A stretch of 24,669 bases of DNA from Candidatus Bipolaricaulota bacterium (GCA_018334615.1 JAGXLP010000005.1:1-24669), one strand, 5' to 3'. Positions 1 to 8,256 are shown, numbered from the stretch's first letter. Notes: generated by a model not told the origin, from the letters alone. Translations and numbers: made by a program.

Positions 1-1224
1 GAACCGGACCGGGTTATCGACGGCGAAGACAAGGTAATGATTCCCGGTCTGATAAATACCCATCACCACCTCTACCAGACGCTGTTTCGGAACTTCAAAG
101 AGGTAAACAATGCGGAACTCTTTACCTGGTTAACCGAACTTTACGAGCGGTGGGCCAAGGTAGATAGACGAGCGATCCACGTCAGCACAGTGATTGGGGC
201 GGCGGAACTATTGCTCAGCGGGGCTACCACGACCAGCGATCACCTTTATCTGTTTCCCGAGGGACAGAACGACCTATTTGACGCCGAGGTTAAAACTGCC
301 AGGGAAGTGGGGATACGGTTTCATCCGACAAGGGGAAGTATGTCTCTCTCGAAAGAAGACGGAGGGCTGCCGCCCAAAGAAGTGGTGCAGACGGAAGAGG
401 AGATAATGCGAGAATACTGTCGGGTTATCGAAGAGTACCACGACCGAGATGAATTCGCTATGACCAGAGTGGCACTGGCCCCCTGCTCTCCTTTTTCCGT
501 GACGGATGAGATCATGAGAAAAACAGCCGAGATGGCTGAGAAAGAGGATTTGGCGCTGCACACGCATCTGGCGGAAACCGCGGACGAGACGGAATTTTGT
601 CTGGACGAAGTCGGAATGAGACCCGTGGATTACATGGAAAGCCTCGGCTGGCTCGACGATAGAGTCTGGTTTGCTCACGTGGTACACGTCAACGAGAGGG
701 AAATCGAAAAGTTGTCTGAGGCTGGAGTTGGCATGTCCCATTGCCCCTCGTCTAATATGAGACTTGGTTCCGGTATTGCCCCTGTCGTAGAGATGAAGGA
801 TACGGATATAAACGTAAGCATGGCTGTGGACGGATCGGCAAGCAATGATACGTCAAATATGATGAAGGAGTTGCGCCAGGGGTTACTCCTTCAGCGAGTG
901 AAGTATGGCGCAAACTCCATCACTCCTCGGGAAGTGCTGAGGTTCGGAACAATCGGAGGAGCGAAGGCTTTAGGTCGAGAAGATGAGCTAGGATCGATCG
1001 AGCCGGGGAAGGCTGCTGATTTAGTAATGGTCGATCTGAACCGACTTGAGTATGCCGGAGGGTTGTCTGATCCCGTTTCCGCTTTGTTGATGTGTGATAC
1101 GAAGGGTGTAGATTTCAACATGGTCAACGGAGAGGTACTGGTTGAAGACGGCAAACTATGCGATCAGGACCTGCTTGAGTACATAGAAGAACAAAACAAA
1201 ATTGCCGCCCAGTTTTATTCTTAG
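1..1224 (+). CDS. 8-oxoguanine deaminase / SsnA-AtzB family amidohydrolase (5' end missing)
   Basis: This is a metal-dependent aminohydrolase, most likely converting 8-oxoguanine to urate and ammonia in the cytoplasm. The open frame runs in from base 1: the codons before the ATG at 37 encode IDGEDKV, leading straight into MIPGLINTHHH, as in full-length family members. The ATG at 37 is therefore internal, and roughly 50 N-terminal residues lie outside the window. Visible metal-site motifs are NTHHHLYQT, LHTHLAET, FAHVVHV and the AVDGSASND aspartate. The stretch RGSMSLSKEDGGLPP is typical of 8-oxoguanine deaminases, in contrast to plain guanine deaminases. A C-terminal GSIEPGKAADLVMVD segment closes the composite beta domain. 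It precedes the purine hydroxylase subunit by 100 bp, which supports a purine substrate. SsnA or a hydroxyatrazine-type hydrolase are alternative family names. Confidence 0.85.
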   Translation, partial: EPDRVIDGEDKVMIPGLINTHHHLYQTLFRNFKEVNNAELFTWLTELYERWAKVDRRAIHVSTVIGAAELLLSGATTTSDHLYLFPEGQNDLFDAEVKTAREVGIRFHPTRGSMSLSKEDGGLPPKEVVQTEEEIMREYCRVIEEYHDRDEFAMTRVALAPCSPFSVTDEIMRKTAEMAEKEDLALHTHLAETADETEFCLDEVGMRPVDYMESLGWLDDRVWFAHVVHVNEREIEKLSEAGVGMSHCPSSNMRLGSGIAPVVEMKDTDINVSMAVDGSASNDTSNMMKELRQGLLLQRVKYGANSITPREVLRFGTIGGAKALGREDELGSIEPGKAADLVMVDLNRLEYAGGLSDPVSALLMCDTKGVDFNMVNGEVLVEDGKLCDQDLLEYIEEQNKIAAQFYS

Positions 1225-1324
1225 GATTTGTTAGGAAAGGAAACTTTCAAGGTTGCGGGAATACTGAAAAAGAAGTTGTGCACAGCAGTTGCTAGATTTA
1301 ATTTACCAGTAAACCGGAGGAACC

Positions 1325-3655
1325 ATGAAGAACATGAGTGAGAAAAATAACAGGGCAAAAGAAAATTCGGGTTCGGTGGGCAAAAGCGAGACAAGGGTTG
1401 ACGCGGTAGATAAGGTAACGGGAAAGGCAGTCTACGCTGACGATTTCAAGCCTCAGGGTTTACTTTACGCCGGTGTCGTCCGGAGTCCTATTTCGAGCGG
1501 AATAATTGAAGCAATAGATACCTCCAGGGCGGAGGAGATCGAAGGCGTCAAAACCGTAGTTACTGCTGAAGACGTTCCGGGTAGCAACTCGGTTCCGGTC
1601 ATAGAAGACGACATGCCAGCTCTTGCCTCCGAAAAAGTACGATACCTTGGTGAGCCTGTTGCCCTCGTTGCTGTCACCGAAAGAAAGATATCCGAGCGAG
1701 CGGCCGAAGCTGTTAAAGTTAAATACGAAGAAACCGACGCCGTCTTTGACCCCCTGGAGGCGCTGGAGGAAGGAAGCCCCCGGGTTGCTCAAGACGACGT
1801 CAGCGAAGCGGGAAACCTTTTCGACGAGATGGTTCTGGAAAAAGGTGACGTAGATCGAGCTCTTGAAACGGCACCCGTAGTGGAGGAGAACGAGTACCGG
1901 ACCGGCCATCAGGAACACGGCTACATCGAACCCCAGGGTATGACGGCGATACCCAGTTCACGGGGAAAAATGGAAATACACGGAACGTTACAGTGTCCGT
2001 TTTACGTCCAGAATGCGGTTTCGACCGCCCTCGGCTATGAGATGAATAAAGTTAGAGTGGTGCAACTGGAGACAGGGGGTGCATTTGGGGGTAAAGAAGA
2101 CATTCCTTCCCAGGTTGGGGTGCTTGCCGCGTTGCTCGCCCATAAATCCGGTAAACCGGTAAAATTGACATATGATCGACCCGAGGATATTGCGTCTACG
2201 AGTAAGCGCCACCCCTCGGTTGTTCGCTACAGGACGGCCGCTGACGAGAAGGGAGATTTATTGGGAATAGAAGTCGAGGTGTTTCTGGATGCCGGGGCCT
2301 ATCAAACTCTTTCTGAAGCTGTATTGTTTAGGTCGCTGGTTCATACAGCCGGCCCGTATTCTATTCCTAACGTTAGGGTAGTGGCCAGAACCGTTGCTAC
2401 AAATAAGGTTCCCAACGGCGCCTTTCGAGGGTTTGGCAGCCCACAAGTTATTTTCCCTCACGAGTCCCAGATTGATCTGCTGGCTGAGAGACTGAACAAA
2501 CGGCCCGATGAGATCAGGGAGAAAAACATACTCCGTTCCGGAGATCGTACCGCGACGAACCAGAAGGTCGACAAGAGCGTTGGTCTGAGAAAAACACTGA
2601 AAAGGGCGAGGGAGCTGTCTGCCTGGGCCGAGACGAGGTCAGATTACGGGGACTGGAACAAGTCCCACGAGAGAGTGAAGAAAGGTATCGGCCTGTCCAC
2701 TGTAATGTACGGAGTGGGAATGGGGGCGGCAGCGCCGTTCCTGGAAAAGGCAGGCGCCTACGTCAAGCTGGAAGATGACGGCTCGCTTACGGTAGCCGTC
2801 GGAAATACCGAGATGGGGCAGGGTGCGGAGACCGTTTTGTCTCAGATTACGGCCGAAGCGCTGGGAGTTGGCCTGGACAAAGTTGATATAACCCAGGTTG
2901 ATACGTCAAGGGTTCCCGATAGCGGTCCTACTGTAGCTTCAAGGACTACTACAATGGCCGGCAACGCGATAGTTGATGCTGCGGGGAAGTTAAAGAAACG
3001 TATCCGTTCCGTAGCGAGCCAGTTACTGAGCTGCTCAGACGTGTATTTTAATAACGGTTACGTAATTGATCAGTCCGATCCATCAAATAAGACCTCTCTG
3101 GAAAAGGTAGCCGGTGAAATGTGGTCTGAGAACGTGGATCTTGCTGCAGAAGGCTGGGCAACAATGGGAATAGAAAACTGGCAGCCGGAGACAGGTCAGG
3201 GAGACGCCTATTTCGTTTACTCTTATGCGACCCATGTGAGCGAAGTGAAAATCGATACGCTGACTGGTCAGACTAAGGTGACGAAGCACGTCGCCGTCCA
3301 CGATTCGGGAAAAATAATTAACCCGACGACTGCTGCAGGACAGGTGGAAGGAGGCGTAGCTCAGGGGATTGGTTACGCTCTGACAGAGGACCTGGCTGAA
3401 AAGGAGGGTTGTTTCCTTGATCCTAACTTCACTAACTACCTCATGCCCACCTCCCAGGACGTTCCCGACGATTTGATAGTTGATTTCGTAGAAGCTGATT
3501 ATCCCGAGGGCCCTTACGGGGCGAAGGGTTTGGGAGAGGTGCCGTTGATGGCCTCCCACGCTGCCGTGATAAACGCCGTTAGCGATGCAATAGGTTGCAG
3601 AATATTTCACTATCCCGCCACCCCGGAAAGAATTCTGAAGGCGTATACTGACTGA
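1325..3655 (+). CDS. xdhA: Xanthine dehydrogenase-family molybdopterin-binding subunit
   Basis: This is the large Mo-cofactor subunit of a purine hydroxylase, about 776 residues, the usual size for a stand-alone subunit. It should act with the FAD and 2Fe-2S subunits encoded on the opposite strand at 13.4-15.3 kb. The N-terminal a/b hammerhead starts near KSETRVDAVDKVTGKAVYADD. GGAFGGKED (Glu258) corresponds to the XDH segment carrying bovine Glu802. GAFRGFGSPQ (Arg368) corresponds to the segment with Arg880. GAKGLGEVPL (Glu738) holds the catalytic glutamate near the C terminus. Retention of the Glu/Arg pair favours a purine substrate over an aldehyde or CO. The start ATG has GGAGG four bases upstream; a second ATG at 1334 is less well placed. 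In an anaerobe the enzyme may run towards urate or 8-oxopurine reduction; that is inference. Confidence 0.88.
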   Translation: MKNMSEKNNRAKENSGSVGKSETRVDAVDKVTGKAVYADDFKPQGLLYAGVVRSPISSGIIEAIDTSRAEEIEGVKTVVTAEDVPGSNSVPVIEDDMPALASEKVRYLGEPVALVAVTERKISERAAEAVKVKYEETDAVFDPLEALEEGSPRVAQDDVSEAGNLFDEMVLEKGDVDRALETAPVVEENEYRTGHQEHGYIEPQGMTAIPSSRGKMEIHGTLQCPFYVQNAVSTALGYEMNKVRVVQLETGGAFGGKEDIPSQVGVLAALLAHKSGKPVKLTYDRPEDIASTSKRHPSVVRYRTAADEKGDLLGIEVEVFLDAGAYQTLSEAVLFRSLVHTAGPYSIPNVRVVARTVATNKVPNGAFRGFGSPQVIFPHESQIDLLAERLNKRPDEIREKNILRSGDRTATNQKVDKSVGLRKTLKRARELSAWAETRSDYGDWNKSHERVKKGIGLSTVMYGVGMGAAAPFLEKAGAYVKLEDDGSLTVAVGNTEMGQGAETVLSQITAEALGVGLDKVDITQVDTSRVPDSGPTVASRTTTMAGNAIVDAAGKLKKRIRSVASQLLSCSDVYFNNGYVIDQSDPSNKTSLEKVAGEMWSENVDLAAEGWATMGIENWQPETGQGDAYFVYSYATHVSEVKIDTLTGQTKVTKHVAVHDSGKIINPTTAAGQVEGGVAQGIGYALTEDLAEKEGCFLDPNFTNYLMPTSQDVPDDLIVDFVEADYPEGPYGAKGLGEVPLMASHAAVINAVSDAIGCRIFHYPATPERILKAYTD

Positions 3656-3698
3656 GTCCAGGTTTCTGCGCAGGGACGATTTATTCTTAAATCCAATT

Positions 3699-3760
3699 CC
3701 GGTCGGGCACAGTGACCCTCCCTGCTTTAAAGGTGAAAGCAGCTTCGGTCACTATACCGG
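3699..3760 (+). other. Long nested hairpin between xdhA and the PLP-enzyme gene
   Basis: Three inverted repeats are nested: CCGGT/ACCGG outside, AGTGACC/GGTCACT in the middle and CTGCTTT/AAAGCAG inside. They are separated by a 7/2 and a symmetric 4/4 internal loop and capped by a 7-base loop, AAAGGTG. Together they would fold as one 62-base RNA stem. No T-run follows, so it is not a standard Rho-independent terminator. It could protect the 3' end of the xdhA message or be a regulatory RNA. I cannot match it to a named riboswitch. Confidence 0.5.
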
Positions 3761-3788
3761 GCGTTTGGGAATCCCAAATTTACCCTCT

Positions 3789-3816
3789 TTTGTTGATATC
3801 CAGGTAAAGCTATAGT
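3789..3816 (+). promoter_or_regulatory. Candidate promoter of the PLP-enzyme gene
   Basis: A TATAGT hexamer at 3811-3816 is preceded by TTTGTT (16-base spacing) or TTGTTG (15-base spacing), a moderate sigma-70 match. The expected start point near 3823 lies at the edge of the operator candidate at 3825-3839, a placement suited to repression. A TTGACA at 3839-3844 lacks a usable -10 and was not chosen. Confidence 0.4.
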
Positions 3817-3824
3817 AGAGTTGA

Positions 3825-3839
3825 ATCTGTCAGACAAAT
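3825..3839 (+). promoter_or_regulatory. Candidate FadR/GntR operator, site 1
   Basis: ATCTGTCAGACAAAT has the GT-N3-AC core of FadR-subfamily operators. It matches the perfect palindrome upstream of the gntR gene (5457-5471) at all six bases of the left half and five of six in the right half. It sits at the predicted transcription start of the PLP-enzyme gene. Confidence 0.5.
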
Positions 3840-3941
3840 TGACATGTCCTTGGGAGCGGACTTCTTACCCGGTGAAATTTAACTGCGGAGTATTTTATAC
3901 CGCCCACATAAGGGCTTATTTCGCGCAACTGATTAAATGAG

Positions 3942-5447
3942 GTGGTACCGATTATAGACTTATCGATGGATCAAGATCAACTAGGAAGTACGGTCAAACG
4001 AGCAAGGGAAAGGAATATAATAATTCCAACTCTTGAGCAGCAGAAGAACCCGGAATTGATACCCGACGTCATAAAGGAAAAACTAAAGAATATCGGCCTG
4101 TGGGATATTAACTCTTACAACCTGTTTAGAATCACCTGGAAGAACGAGCCGGTAAAAGAAGGTGGCCTTTACGGCGGGGTAAACTACATGGAACTGCCGA
4201 GCGAGCTTACTGGAGTAGACGCCAGAATTATTGCGCTCGTCGGCAAGTGGTTTCCCACTGGCGCCCACAAGGTCGGTGCCACGTTTGGTTGTTTGGTACC
4301 GCGACTTACCACGGGCCAGTTCGACCCTACGAGCCAGAAAGCAGTCTGGCCTTCCACCGGTAACTATTGCCGGGGCGGAGCCTATGATGCCGAACTACTT
4401 GCCTGTGAGTCGGTGGCAATACTGCCCGAAGAGATGAGCCAGGAACGGTTCGAATGGCTGTCAAAAGTTGCTGGTGAGGTAATTGCCACCCCGGGGTGTG
4501 AAAGTAACGTCAAGGAAATCTTTGACAAGTGCTGGGAATTAAAAGAACAACGGGACGATATTGTCATCTTCAACCAGTTCGACGAATTTGGCAACCACCT
4601 CTGGCATTACGAGGTAACAGGGGCTGCGATGGAAGAAGTTCTGGAAAAAGAACTAACACCTAATTCCAGCTATTCCGGCGTCGTACTTACTTCGGGATCC
4701 TCCGGAACCATGGGGTGCGGTGACTATCTCAAGGAAAAGTTTCCGACCTCGAAGCTGGCGGTCGGCGAGGCTTTACAGTGCCCGACGCTGCTCAGGAACG
4801 GTTACGGTGGTCACAGAATAGAAGGAATCGGGGACAAGCACGTGCCCTGGATTCACAACGTCCGAAATACGGACATGGTAATTGACGTCGACGACGCCAA
4901 CTCGATGAATATGATCAGGCTGTTCAACGAACCGGCCGGACAGGAGTACCTCGAGGACCAGAACGTACCTGTCGATACGATAGAAAAGCTACCGCTGATG
5001 GGGATATCTTCGGTCGCAAATCTAACTTCGGCAATTAAGTACGCAAGGTACTACGAGCTGACCGAGGACGATGTGGTTCTTACGGTGTTTACGGACTCCA
5101 TGGAGCTATATGAGTCCCGACTTGAAGAGATGAGGTCGGAGGAGGGAGGCTACACGCGCGAGGACGCCGTCAAGGACTATCACAGGTTTCTCAAAGGAGT
5201 AAAGATCGACCATATGGAGGAACTCGATTATTACCAGAGAAAGCGCATCCACAACCTGAAGTACTATACCTGGATCGAACAGCAGGGTAAAGACGTTAAG
5301 GAGTTGGACGCTCAGTGGTACGATTGGCCAAATTACTGGTCAGAGATTCACGATCAGGTTGACGAAATTGATCGCCGAATTGAGGAGTTTAACGAACGTG
5401 CTGGCTTGCTGGAGGAACTGAAGAAGGAAACCCAAGATTTTGGATAA
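3942..5447 (+). CDS. Fold-type II PLP-dependent enzyme of unknown substrate (lyase/thiolase-like)
   Basis: This 501-residue protein belongs to the tryptophan-synthase-beta/cysteine-synthase superfamily but is longer than cysteine synthases (about 310). Lys110 in TGAHKVGAT is the probable PLP Schiff-base lysine. STGNYCRGGAYDAE resembles the asparagine loop, and TSGSSGTMGCGD the glycine-rich phosphate loop. The acidic C-terminal 130 residues, rich in Tyr and Trp, have no counterpart in simple cysteine synthases. It is not a close match to E. coli YgeX (diaminopropionate ammonia-lyase), but its place before gntR, arcC and two ygeW genes suggests it fills a similar lyase step on a ureido- or diamino-acid from purine breakdown. 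That role is inference. The start is uncertain: GTG 3942 overlaps the only Shine-Dalgarno-like run (GAGGTGG, 3939-3945), which instead points to an ATT at 3951. Confidence 0.75.
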   Translation: MVPIIDLSMDQDQLGSTVKRARERNIIIPTLEQQKNPELIPDVIKEKLKNIGLWDINSYNLFRITWKNEPVKEGGLYGGVNYMELPSELTGVDARIIALVGKWFPTGAHKVGATFGCLVPRLTTGQFDPTSQKAVWPSTGNYCRGGAYDAELLACESVAILPEEMSQERFEWLSKVAGEVIATPGCESNVKEIFDKCWELKEQRDDIVIFNQFDEFGNHLWHYEVTGAAMEEVLEKELTPNSSYSGVVLTSGSSGTMGCGDYLKEKFPTSKLAVGEALQCPTLLRNGYGGHRIEGIGDKHVPWIHNVRNTDMVIDVDDANSMNMIRLFNEPAGQEYLEDQNVPVDTIEKLPLMGISSVANLTSAIKYARYYELTEDDVVLTVFTDSMELYESRLEEMRSEEGGYTREDAVKDYHRFLKGVKIDHMEELDYYQRKRIHNLKYYTWIEQQGKDVKELDAQWYDWPNYWSEIHDQVDEIDRRIEEFNERAGLLEELKKETQDFG

Positions 5448-5456
5448 ATTCCAATT

Positions 5457-5471
5457 ATCTGTAATACAGAT
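5457..5471 (+). promoter_or_regulatory. Candidate FadR/GntR autoregulatory operator, site 2
   Basis: ATCTGTAATACAGAT is a perfect 6-3-6 palindrome, extendable by one T/A pair on each side. It lies in the 60-bp gap before gntR and overlaps the expected -35 position of the gntR promoter. The GT-N3-AC core agrees with FadR-subfamily operators. A close copy occurs at 3825-3839. Confidence 0.6.
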
Positions 5472-5492
5472 ATACAATTTCTCTTATTGGCT

Positions 5493-5498
5493 TATGAT
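5493..5498 (+). promoter_or_regulatory. -10 element of gntR; nearly leaderless transcript
   Basis: TATGAT stands nine bases before the gntR ATG at 5508, so transcription would begin around 5505, leaving about three untranslated bases. There is no Shine-Dalgarno sequence before this ATG. The -35 is poor (ATATAC at 17-base spacing) and overlaps the operator palindrome. Confidence 0.4.
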
Positions 5499-5507
5499 TA
5501 AATAGCG

Positions 5508-6227
5508 ATGTTTAACAAGATTGATCCCAATAGAAAGAAGAGCGTAAAAGTAGCCGAACAGATTATCGAGGCAATCGAGAAAGGAGCCTTAAGCCCGGGG
5601 GATAAACTGCCCTCGGAGCATGAACTTGCCGATAAAATGGACGTTAGTCGTCCTTCGGTAAGAGAGGCCCTTAGTGGTCTCCAAACCCTTGAGATCGTGG
5701 AGACAAAAATTGGCTCTGGGACTTATGTGAGTGATTCGATCCGCAAAAGCAATCTGATCTCCACCGATCTTTCTTTGATCGAAGAGGAAATAAGTCATCT
5801 GCACATAATCGAGGCTCGAAAGAACCTGGAAGGCGCCATGCTGGAGATGGTTGTCGAGAATATCGATGAAAAAGATATTGGACCGGCAGAAAAAGCGCTG
5901 GACAAAATGAAGAGTCACTCGACCGAACGAGAATATCAGGAATACATGGACGCGGATCACGATTATCACAGGGCATTGGTAAAGTTAACCGATAATCCGC
6001 TGGTGGTAGAGGCAGCCCAGCCTCTCCTTGCCACTATAGATGGCTCCCTTTACCGTGAACTTACTCGAAAATACTATCTGGTGGACGATTCCCGAATAAA
6101 ACGCTGTTTTAATATTCACCAGAGTCTATTTAATTCGATCAAAAGGGCGGATCTTGGTGGTGCGAGTGCGTCCATAGAAAGACACTGGGGACTGATGGAA
6201 GACGCTCTCGAGAAATCGGAAAACTAA
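5508..6227 (+). CDS. GntR-family (FadR subfamily) transcriptional regulator
   Basis: A 239-residue regulator. Residues about 10-75 form the GntR winged helix-turn-helix, with the signature PGDKLPSEHELADKMDVSR followed by PSVREALSGLQ and the wing GSGTYV. Residues about 95-230 are an all-helical FCD ligand domain. Its likely metal or ligand residues are visible in the DHDYHRAL, HQSLFNSI and HWGLMEDAL segments, spaced as in FadR-type FCD domains. It sits between the PLP-enzyme gene and carbamate kinase, with a perfect palindrome in front and a near copy before the PLP gene. The simplest reading is a local repressor that controls itself and the purine/ureide operon in response to a pathway intermediate. 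The inducer cannot be read from sequence. No Shine-Dalgarno precedes the ATG. Confidence 0.9.
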   Translation: MFNKIDPNRKKSVKVAEQIIEAIEKGALSPGDKLPSEHELADKMDVSRPSVREALSGLQTLEIVETKIGSGTYVSDSIRKSNLISTDLSLIEEEISHLHIIEARKNLEGAMLEMVVENIDEKDIGPAEKALDKMKSHSTEREYQEYMDADHDYHRALVKLTDNPLVVEAAQPLLATIDGSLYRELTRKYYLVDDSRIKRCFNIHQSLFNSIKRADLGGASASIERHWGLMEDALEKSEN

Positions 6228-6250
6228 CAATTTTAATTAGGAGGAAAAAT

Positions 6251-7207
6251 ATGGAAAGTGGCGACAAGACCCTGACGGTAGTAGCGTTGGGGGGGAACGC
6301 GATTTTAAAGCCCGGCCAGGAAGGGACGGCAAAACAGCAGATCGAGAACGTAAACGAGACGATGGAGCAAATTGGTAAGATGGTGTTGTCCGGTATTTAC
6401 AAGATAGTCATCTCTCACGGCAACGGTCCGCAGGTGGGAAATTTGATGCTTCAAAACGAGATCGCAAAAGAGGAGGTCCCGTCCCACCCCCTCGACGTCT
6501 GCGGAGCGGAGAGTCAGGGTTTCATTGGTTATATGCTATCCCAGAGCCTGGACAATGTATTTAACCAGAACGGCCGGGGGGATATTCCGGTCGCGACAGT
6601 TTTGACTCAGACGTTAATTGACGAGGACGATCCTGCGTTTGAGGACCCGTCAAAACCGGTAGGTCCGTTCTATACCCAAGAAGCGGCAGAAAGATTGAGT
6701 GAAGAAAAAGATTACGACATGATCGAGGACGCCGGTAGGGGTTATCGACGGGTAGTACCTTCCCCCGAACCTGTTGCAATAGTAGAAAAGGAACCAATAA
6801 GACAACTTCTGGCAGCTCATACCGTGGTAATTGCCGCTGGTGGAGGCGGCATACCCGTGGTCCGCGAAGGGGATGAGCTCGTCGGCCGAGAAGCAGTGAT
6901 TGACAAAGACCTGGCAACCGAGCAACTGGCCGAAGACGTGGGGGCGGAAGTCCTGCTTATTCTTACGGACGTAGAGAACGTTTACTTGAACTACAACGAA
7001 CCCGAACAGAGGCCTCTGAATCGAGTGACTGTGGACGAAGCCTCCGATTACCTGGAAGAGGGGCATTTTTCCAGGGGCTCTATGAAACCCAAGGTAGAAG
7101 CCGGAATCAAGTTTGTCGAATCGGGCGGTAAAAAAGCCGTAATAACGTCTCTGGATAAGGTGTTTGAAGCCCTGGACGGGAAAACTGGAACGACAATAAC
7201 CAAATAA
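6251..7207 (+). CDS. arcC: Carbamate kinase
   Basis: This 318-residue amino-acid-kinase-fold enzyme interconverts carbamoyl phosphate + ADP and carbamate + ATP. Its length is normal for carbamate kinase. VALGGNAIL near residue 11 and SHGNGPQVGN form the N-terminal nucleotide/carbamate site. AAGGGGIPV, DKDLATEQLA and LILTDVENVYLNY are the family's central motifs, and GSMKPKVEA with the C-terminal TGTTI completes it. It starts 23 bases after gntR with a strong GGAGG and is followed 11 bases later by the first carbamoyltransferase, so the set is an operon. In this setting it would run in the ATP-forming direction, using carbamoyl phosphate released from ureido compounds by the YgeW proteins. It corresponds by context to E. 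coli YqeA. Confidence 0.95.
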   Translation: MESGDKTLTVVALGGNAILKPGQEGTAKQQIENVNETMEQIGKMVLSGIYKIVISHGNGPQVGNLMLQNEIAKEEVPSHPLDVCGAESQGFIGYMLSQSLDNVFNQNGRGDIPVATVLTQTLIDEDDPAFEDPSKPVGPFYTQEAAERLSEEKDYDMIEDAGRGYRRVVPSPEPVAIVEKEPIRQLLAAHTVVIAAGGGGIPVVREGDELVGREAVIDKDLATEQLAEDVGAEVLLILTDVENVYLNYNEPEQRPLNRVTVDEASDYLEEGHFSRGSMKPKVEAGIKFVESGGKKAVITSLDKVFEALDGKTGTTITK

Positions 7208-7218
7208 AGGAGGATATT

Positions 7219-8256
7219 ATGTCGAATACACAACTTAAAGGAAGAGATTTTTTAACCTGGCTGGATTTCGAAAGAGACGAGATAGACGCAATACTGGAGG
7301 CGGCTCACGACCTGAAGAGGAAGCAAATACGGGGGGAGAGACAGACAAACGTACTTCCCGCGAAGAGCTTGTTCATGCTCTTTTATAATACCTCGCTGCG
7401 GACGAGGAATTCGTTCGAGGCGGGCATGACTCAGCTCGGCGGTCACGCACACTTTCTCCAACCGGGCGCAGTATATACCCCCGCTCTGAAGGGTGAAGAA
7501 GAAGCTTATTCGACTGAACGGGTGAGTGACGTGGCTCGGGTCCTGTCCGAAATGGGCGATGCAATTTCGATTCGAATCTACGGTGACAAGACCGACTGGA
7601 AATACGGTAAAGGGTTCAAGGTACTCAAAGAGTTTGCCGACTGGGGTTCTGTTCCGGTTATTAACATGGAAGACGACGGTTACCATCCCTGTCAGGCACT
7701 TGCTGACGTCATGACGATGCAGGAAAAGATGGACAAGGACCTTACGGGCAAGAAGTTTACCATGAGTTGGGCTTATTCCGGTTCCGTCGAGAAACCGTTA
7801 TCCGTACCCCAGTCCGCAGTACTGAGTGCTGCGACCATGGGGATGGATGTGACGTTAGCCCATCCGGAAGGTCTCGATCTTGACCCGGAAATTCTGGATA
7901 CCACAGAAAAGCGGGCTAAAAAACATGGTGGGGATTTCGAGATAGTTCACGATATGGAAGAGGGATTTGAAGGCGCGGACGTAGTCTATCCGAAAGCCTG
8001 GACGCTTCAGCCCACTGATGGATCTACTGCCGACCTGGATAAAGCGAGAGAGGTTTTCGAGAATAACAAAGACTGGATCACGACCAAAGACAAGATGGCT
8101 CTGACGAATGACGCCTACTACATGCACTGCCTTCCGGCGGATAGAGGTATGGAAGTCACGGACGAGGTTATGGACGGCCCCAATTCGATAGTATTTGAGG
8201 AGGCAGGAAACAGATTGCACGCTCAGAAGGGCCTGTTGAGTCTGCTTTTATCTTAG
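7219..8256 (+). CDS. ygeW: YgeW-type carbamoyltransferase, paralogue 1
   Basis: A 345-residue member of the aspartate/ornithine carbamoyltransferase superfamily. FYNTSLRTRNSFEAGM is the carbamoyl-phosphate loop, with Leu in place of the Thr of the canonical STRTR. HPCQALADVMTMQE is the HPxQ motif. SWAYSGSVEKP begins the second domain, and MHCLPADRGMEV matches the HCLP substrate loop, with DR following as in YgeW-like rather than classical ornithine enzymes. No arginine-pathway gene is nearby; carbamate kinase lies directly upstream and a paralogue directly downstream (9 bp). The likely job is phosphorolysis of a ureido acid from purine degradation to give carbamoyl phosphate for ATP synthesis. 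The exact ureido substrate is not deducible. Start ATG with AAAGGAGG is clear. Confidence 0.85.
   Translation: MSNTQLKGRDFLTWLDFERDEIDAILEAAHDLKRKQIRGERQTNVLPAKSLFMLFYNTSLRTRNSFEAGMTQLGGHAHFLQPGAVYTPALKGEEEAYSTERVSDVARVLSEMGDAISIRIYGDKTDWKYGKGFKVLKEFADWGSVPVINMEDDGYHPCQALADVMTMQEKMDKDLTGKKFTMSWAYSGSVEKPLSVPQSAVLSAATMGMDVTLAHPEGLDLDPEILDTTEKRAKKHGGDFEIVHDMEEGFEGADVVYPKAWTLQPTDGSTADLDKAREVFENNKDWITTKDKMALTNDAYYMHCLPADRGMEVTDEVMDGPNSIVFEEAGNRLHAQKGLLSLLLS

Noticed and set aside
3083..3610. 175-codon - strand open frame inside xdhA
   Set aside because: Antisense shadow of the conserved Mo-subunit C-terminal domain; no motifs or ribosome-binding site.
3839..3844. TTGACA resembling a perfect -35 before the PLP-enzyme gene
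   Set aside because: No acceptable -10 lies 16-18 bases downstream (TTCTTA at 17).
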